Shown: positions 55,546 to 59,524 of the stretch, piece after piece
How the letters are laid out: each line of letters opens with the position of its first letter
How positions within the stretch are numbered: position 1 is the stretch's first letter
Assembly: GCA_947258975.1 (NCBI GenBank)
Contig: CAMYKK010000037.1
Location: forward strand, 1 to 59,524
Length of the DNA stretch: 59,524 nucleotides
Reading direction: 5' to 3'
DNA from: an uncultured Gammaproteobacteria bacterium
Lineage (GTDB): Bacteria > Pseudomonadota > Gammaproteobacteria > Arenicellales > JAANXG01
Translations under genes and position numbers: made by a program
The notes under the pieces: model-generated
Databases searched by the model: none
Told to the model about the DNA's origin: nothing
What the model saw: the letters and a program-made list of their open reading frames with translations, nothing else

Positions 55546-56598
55546 CTACATCTCAAAAAGCACGACATCGGCCACCGCCTTGGCCCAATTCGCAAACTGC
55601 GGCACGGCAAACAAATCCTGTCCAACCGCGCGGTGCATATCGGAGACCAGCATGACCCCCATCTCACGCTGCGGAAACCGGCCCGCATAATCGATGATGC
55701 GGCCGTACACGCGTTCCTCGTTCCCGTTCCCGCTTCCCTTGGCCTTCGCGGCGCGCCCAACCAAGGCGCTCGCCACCGCGTACTGCAGATCAATCGCATC
55801 GGGCACCTGTGTCTCGGTGCCAGCGAGGATTGCATCGATGTCCGGAAGATTGTCGAGATTCTGAATATAGGCGTTCAATTCAATGCCCGCGGCCGGTCCG
55901 ACACAACCCTGCAGGGCGCCAACCAAAATAGCGGGCAAACGCCCGAACTTCCGCAACGCCCGGTGCGTAAACTCCCATGAACGGGGAGATGGAAACGCGA
56001 CCGGGTTGTGGGCGGGATCGAAGTCGAATAACAGCTCAGGCCGGAAGCGTAGAAATGCGATGACCCGTTCGTCGATGCCGCTGGCGTACGCCCAGGTCAC
56101 CCAGTCGTCCAGATTTACCTCCACTTCAAAATGGGAGAACCGATTCGCCAACGGCGCCGGCATGCTATAGGTAACGCCGCGGTCCCCCTGGCGATTACCG
56201 GCGGCAAAGATCGCCCAACCGCTCGGAACTTGGTAAGCACCAAGACGTCGATCCAGAATCAGCTGATAGGCCGCGGCAGACACGCTGGGCGGCGCCGACG
56301 TAATCTCGTCCAAAAACAAGACACCATTGGCGCCGTGGCGTGTCGCATCGGGCAGCATTGCGGGCACTGCCCATTCCACCAGGTCGCCGACGCGAAACGG
56401 GATGCCCCGCAGATCACTGGGCTCCAACTGCGACAAGCGGATGTCGATGACCGGTACATTATGGTGCCCGGCCGCTTGTGCAACCATTTGTGATTTACCG
56501 ACACCCGGCGGACCCCAGAGCATGACCGGCGTGTGGTGTCCGTGCTGGGCGCTTTGAAATTCGTGGTCGAGAATCTGTAAGATTTGTGCAGGACGCAT
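55546..56598 (-). CDS. MoxR-type AAA+ ATPase
   Basis: 350 residues. Walker A GPPGVGKS (29-36), Walker B GVLFLDEITSAPP (about 95-107), sensor region WAIFAAGNRQGDRGVTY, and a C-terminal helical lid. MoxR ATPases assist maturation of metalloenzymes or membrane complexes together with VWA proteins. It is the first gene of a two-gene unit with the DUF2201-type VWA gene and diverges from the ferredoxin reductase gene across 158 bases. Confidence 0.92.
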   Translation of the reverse strand: MRPAQILQILDHEFQSAQHGHHTPVMLWGPPGVGKSQMVAQAAGHHNVPVIDIRLSQLEPSDLRGIPFRVGDLVEWAVPAMLPDATRHGANGVLFLDEITSAPPSVSAAAYQLILDRRLGAYQVPSGWAIFAAGNRQGDRGVTYSMPAPLANRFSHFEVEVNLDDWVTWAYASGIDERVIAFLRFRPELLFDFDPAHNPVAFPSPRSWEFTHRALRKFGRLPAILVGALQGCVGPAAGIELNAYIQNLDNLPDIDAILAGTETQVPDAIDLQYAVASALVGRAAKAKGSGNGNEERVYGRIIDYAGRFPQREMGVMLVSDMHRAVGQDLFAVPQFANWAKAVADVVLFEM

Positions 56599-56756
56599 GG
56601 CCGATCACCGGTTTCTCTCTGTGCTCGAGTCCCCACTTCTTAGAGAAGAGGTATCCTCGAATCGGGGCGCATGATAATAGGAGCCGCGTGTATCCGTGTC
56701 CAGGCGCAAATTCGGTTATGCTATAACACCGCTTTTTTGAATTTGCGTATCGTGTC

Positions 56757-57785
56757 ATGCCAGGCCTAGTCCGTCTTCAGCCCAGCGGTCATCAATTCCA
56801 TGTTGATGGTAATGATTCCATACTCGACGCCGCACTCCAGGCCGGCTTGCCGTTGGATTACGGTTGCAGCAACGGCAACTGCGGACTGTGTCAGGCACGT
56901 CTGCTGTCCGGCGAAGTCAGCAAAGTCAGTCACCACGATTTCGTCATCGGCGACACCGAAAAACGCATGGGCAACATTCTGCTTTGCTCTTATACTGCAG
57001 TGGGCGATATCGTAATCGAAGTCCCCGAAAGCACGGTGATTCCACAGCAACGAATTACGACTCGGGTAAAGAAGCTGACAGCACTCACTGGCGACATCGT
57101 GTTATTGCACCTGCAGACACCACGGACTCAGCGGCTGCGTTTCTTGGCAGGCCAAAGCGTGCGGCTGGAACTGGGCGGCGAAGTCTCGGCGTCCCATCCA
57201 ATTGCCAGCTGTCCCTGCGACGACCGCAACATCCAGTTTCATATCCGCTTGATCGCGGAGGATGCGTTCTCGCAGCGCATCACATCGCTCAAGCCGGCCA
57301 ACACGGTGCAGATCGTTGGACCATTCGGTGATTTTACGCTCAACTATGACTCTAACCGTCCTATTCTGTTTTTGGCGTTTGACACTGGCTTTGCACCTGT
57401 TAAAAGCGTGATCGAGCACGCCATGCAATTGGAACACAGCGAGATGCTACACCTGTATTGGACCACCGACGCCGAAGAAGAACATTACCTGCAAAATTTG
57501 GTGCGGTCCTGGGTAGATGTATTCGAATTCTTCTCTTACACCCCGTTAGCTGCCAACGATCTTTGTCCACAAGATGCACAGGTGAACCCGGACGGCCGGT
57601 TGCCGGCCGCCGCTTGGCAAAACGTCTCGCTGGCACTGCTCCAGAGAATCAGTGGCGAACGGGACATGTTGTGCGACTATGACATTTATGTCGCAGGTCC
57701 AGATCCCGCGGCACAGGTCGTGCGCGATTTTCTGTTGCGAAATGGCTTTCCCCCGGAACAATTTAAATCGACATCGACCGCGTAA
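56757..57785 (+). CDS. 2Fe-2S ferredoxin / FAD-NAD(P)H reductase fusion
   Basis: 342 residues. An N-terminal plant-type ferredoxin domain with the cluster cysteines C37, C42, C45 (DYGCSNGNCGLCQARLLSGE) and C77 (NILLCSY), then a ferredoxin-NADP reductase-like FAD domain (about 100-200; RFLAGQSVRLEL) and an NAD(P) domain (LFLAFDTGFAPVKSVIEHA). It resembles CDP-6-deoxyglucoseen reductase and oxygenase electron-transfer components. The usual RxYS FAD motif is replaced by SHPIAS. The partner oxygenase or dehydratase is not next to it. Confidence 0.85.
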   Translation: MPGLVRLQPSGHQFHVDGNDSILDAALQAGLPLDYGCSNGNCGLCQARLLSGEVSKVSHHDFVIGDTEKRMGNILLCSYTAVGDIVIEVPESTVIPQQRITTRVKKLTALTGDIVLLHLQTPRTQRLRFLAGQSVRLELGGEVSASHPIASCPCDDRNIQFHIRLIAEDAFSQRITSLKPANTVQIVGPFGDFTLNYDSNRPILFLAFDTGFAPVKSVIEHAMQLEHSEMLHLYWTTDAEEEHYLQNLVRSWVDVFEFFSYTPLAANDLCPQDAQVNPDGRLPAAAWQNVSLALLQRISGERDMLCDYDIYVAGPDPAAQVVRDFLLRNGFPPEQFKSTSTA

Positions 57786-57916
57786 TCGTTCTTGCTCCCT
57801 CACTAACATGTCGCGCGCGCACGTGTTATGTCTAACAACATCAACATATCGACAATAGGATATTCCAAAATTTCCTCTTAACCGATTCAATTAGCAACGC
57901 AACAGACCGCAGATCA

Positions 57917-59302
57917 ATGAAGTTTTTTCCTATTTTCCTGAATATCAAAGACCAGCCGTGCCTGGTGGTGGGCGGCGGCGACGTCGCCGCGCGCAAAGTC
58001 ACGCTGCTTTGCCAGGCCGGCGGGCAGGTGACAGTAGTGGCCCCACGTCTATGCGATCGCCTGTCGGGGCAATGTCAACGCGGCGAGGTCAAATACCAGC
58101 AACGAAACTTTGAACCGGATGATATCGTGGGAAAGCTCATCGTCATCGCCGCCACCGACGACGGAGAAATCAACGGGCGCGTATCGGCATTGGCAAAGCA
58201 GCGGAATATTCCCGTTAACGTAGTCGACCAACCGGCGCTTTGCAGTTTTACCATGCCGTCGATTGTCGATCGCTCGCCGGTAGTAATAGCCGTATCCACG
58301 GGAGGGGCCTCACCGGTCCTGGCCAGGCTGCTGCGGGCAAGATTGGAAACCCTGATTCCCACCGCATACGGCCGCCTGGCGAGGCTGGTGGAAGGATTCC
58401 GGCAACAGGTCAAACAGAAATTCGCGACCAGCGATGAACGCCGGCGCTTCTGGGAAGGCATACTGCAGGGTCCGATCGCCGAGATGCTGCTTGCCGGGCA
58501 GGACCCGGCAGCGCGCAGGGCCTTGGAGAAGGCCGTGGCCCAAGCGCATACCGGCGAGGTGACCGGTGAAGTGTATCTGGTCGGTGCAGGGCCCGGAGAC
58601 CCGGATCTTCTCACCTTTCGAGCCCTGCGCTTGATGCAACAGGCGGATATTATTCTTTACGACCGTCTCGTAAGTCCGGAAATACTGGAACTCACGCGTC
58701 GCGACGCCGATCGCATCTATGTCGGAAAGGAACGATCGAAACACGCGGTGCCGCAAGCAGAGATCAACGAACTGCTGGTTGAGCTTGCGAAAAAAGGTAA
58801 ACGGGTACTGCGCTTGAAGGGGGGCGACCCATTCATATTTGGACGCGGTGGCGAAGAGATCGACCGTTTGACCGATGCAGGCATTCCATTTCAAGTTGTT
58901 CCCGGCATTACCGCCGCCGCCGGATGCGCATCCTACGCGGGCATCCCGTTGACGCACAGGGATTATTCGCAATCCTGCGTATTTGTCACCGGCCACCTGA
59001 AAGACGGTACCACTGATCTAAACTGGGACACGCTTACCCAACCGCATCAGACGGTGGTGATATACATGAGCCTGGCGGGCCTGGAGTTGATCTGCCGCGA
59101 GTTGATCGGTCACGGCCTGCCTGATGCCACGCCGGCGGCACTGATCGAGCAAGGCACTACCCAGCAGCAACGGGTGCTCATCGGCGACCTCAGCACTCTA
59201 CCGGGGATAGTCAAGGCCGCCGACGTGCATGCGCCGACCTTGGTCATCATCGGAAAGGTCGTCGAGCTACACAAAAAATTGTCTTGGTTTCATCCAGCAT
59301 AA
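57917..59302 (+). CDS. cysG: siroheme synthase CysG (trifunctional)
   Basis: 461 residues. The N-terminal part (about 1-210) is precorrin-2 dehydrogenase/ferrochelatase: [17 protein letters not shown] (15-31), [20 protein letters not shown]. The C-terminal part (about 215-455) is uroporphyrinogen-III methyltransferase: [47 protein letters not shown], and [20 protein letters not shown]. Makes siroheme for sulfite or nitrite reductase. It stands alone, with 131 bases of A+T-rich sequence before it. The stop codon is one base before a repeat-element end. Confidence 0.97.
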   Translation: MKFFPIFLNIKDQPCLVVGGGDVAARKVTLLCQAGGQVTVVAPRLCDRLSGQCQRGEVKYQQRNFEPDDIVGKLIVIAATDDGEINGRVSALAKQRNIPVNVVDQPALCSFTMPSIVDRSPVVIAVSTGGASPVLARLLRARLETLIPTAYGRLARLVEGFRQQVKQKFATSDERRRFWEGILQGPIAEMLLAGQDPAARRALEKAVAQAHTGEVTGEVYLVGAGPGDPDLLTFRALRLMQQADIILYDRLVSPEILELTRRDADRIYVGKERSKHAVPQAEINELLVELAKKGKRVLRLKGGDPFIFGRGGEEIDRLTDAGIPFQVVPGITAAAGCASYAGIPLTHRDYSQSCVFVTGHLKDGTTDLNWDTLTQPHQTVVIYMSLAGLELICRELIGHGLPDATPAALIEQGTTQQQRVLIGDLSTLPGIVKAADVHAPTLVIIGKVVELHKKLSWFHPA

Positions 59303-59303
59303 C

Positions 59304-59342
59304 TAACCCGCATATTGCACCAGTATCCGGGCAGCTGGCGCG
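59304..59342 (+). repeat. dispersed palindromic element, left end (copy E)
   Basis: TAACCCGCATATTGCACCAG followed by TATCCGGGCAGCTGGCGCG matches the left end of copy B (TAACCGCAATACGGCACCAA, GGATCCCAAGATGCTGGCGC). It starts directly after cysG and leads into a 24-bp tandem array. Confidence 0.7.
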
Positions 59343-59524
59343 CACTGCGACTTCGCGCAGCACAAGCACTGCGACTTCGCGCAGCACAAGCACTGCAACT
59401 CCGCGCAGCACAAGCACTGCGACTTCGCGCAGCACAAGCACTGCAACTCCGCGCAGCACAAGCACTGCAACTCCGCGCAGCACAAGCACTGCAACTCCGC
59501 GCAGCACAAGCACTGCAACTCCGC
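59343..59524 (+). repeat. 24-bp tandem repeat array, running off the window
   Basis: Seven full units and 14 bases of an eighth, with no spacers. Two variants of the unit occur: CACTGCGACTTCGCGCAG-CACAAG (units 1, 2, 4) and CACTGCAACTCCGCGCAG-CACAAG (units 3, 5, 6, 7, 8). The reverse complement of the first variant matches the internal segment of element copy B at 12627-12649 at 21 of 23 positions. The unit length is a multiple of three, so frames stay open, but no gene is likely. Confidence 0.92.

Noticed and set aside
59247-59524. Minus-strand open frames through the tandem array, encoding an eight-residue Cys-rich repeat.
   Set aside because: The 24-base unit keeps all frames open by its length. 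There is no ribosome site or recognised family, and the sequence derives from a non-coding element.
59343-59524. CRISPR array.
   Set aside because: Units are directly adjacent with no unique spacers, and no cas gene is in the window.

Overview
The window comes from the chromosome of a gammaproteobacterium with moderately high G+C. The evidence is the complete dcw (division and cell wall) cluster in gammaproteobacterial order, the rsmI-lpoA-yraN-gmhA-dolP block beside it, lpxC and heptose genes (a Gram-negative envelope), pilB-pilC-pilD-coaE, and a fused siroheme synthase. A DciA-type helicase-loader gene instead of a dnaC-like one, and pil genes beside the dcw end, argue against Enterobacterales. 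A relative of the Chromatiales, Thiotrichales or similar lineages is possible, but I cannot place it to order.

Layout. 1-2649: a polysaccharide flippase (-) diverging from a glycosyltransferase (+). 2998-7466: pilB, pilC, pilD, coaE (+), preceded by a good sigma-54-like promoter. 7653-12548: Nudix/ThiE-like fusion, argJ and secA (-). 12940-14393: an M23 endopeptidase (-) diverging from dciA (+). 14500-32961: lpxC, ftsZ, ftsA, ftsQ, ddl, murB, murC, murG, ftsW, murD, mraY, murF, murE, ftsI, ftsL, rsmH, mraZ, all on the minus strand. Most neighbours from mraZ to ftsA overlap by 1-14 bases and read as one long operon from a sigma-70 promoter with three TGGGN-type MraZ operator repeats. 33302-34609: rnpB and rsmI (-). 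34656-40049: lpoA, yraN, gmhA, dolP, hldC and a FAD-linked oxidase (+), nearly all overlapping. 40038-41751: a small transpeptidase-only PBP overlapping a macro-domain gene (-). 42518-47330: RND pump, its lipoprotein adaptor and rppH (-). 47725-53287: HAD phosphatase (+), then a small unknown gene with a LysR regulator, a PilT-like ATPase, and an SCP2-like secreted protein with a FadL porin (-). 53624-59302: Sel1 protein (+), VWA metallopeptidase-like and MoxR ATPase pair (-), ferredoxin reductase and cysG (+).

Two things stand out. First, ftsW is split into two ORFs by what looks like a deletion of about 34 bases that removes transmembrane segment 6. The second half has its own Shine-Dalgarno and an ATGA overlap, so this is a sequence error, a pseudogene, or a real two-piece FtsW. 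Second, a dispersed element of about 250-280 bp, with imperfect terminal inverted repeats (CTAACCCGCATATTGCACC type) and a conserved palindromic core, occurs as two near-complete copies (12581-12862, 47353-47605), one partial copy (7469-7645) and two ends (53580, 59304). At the last site it runs into a 24-bp tandem array whose unit closely matches an internal segment of the element in reverse orientation, and the array continues off the window edge. I see no transposase, CRISPR array, tRNA or prophage here.
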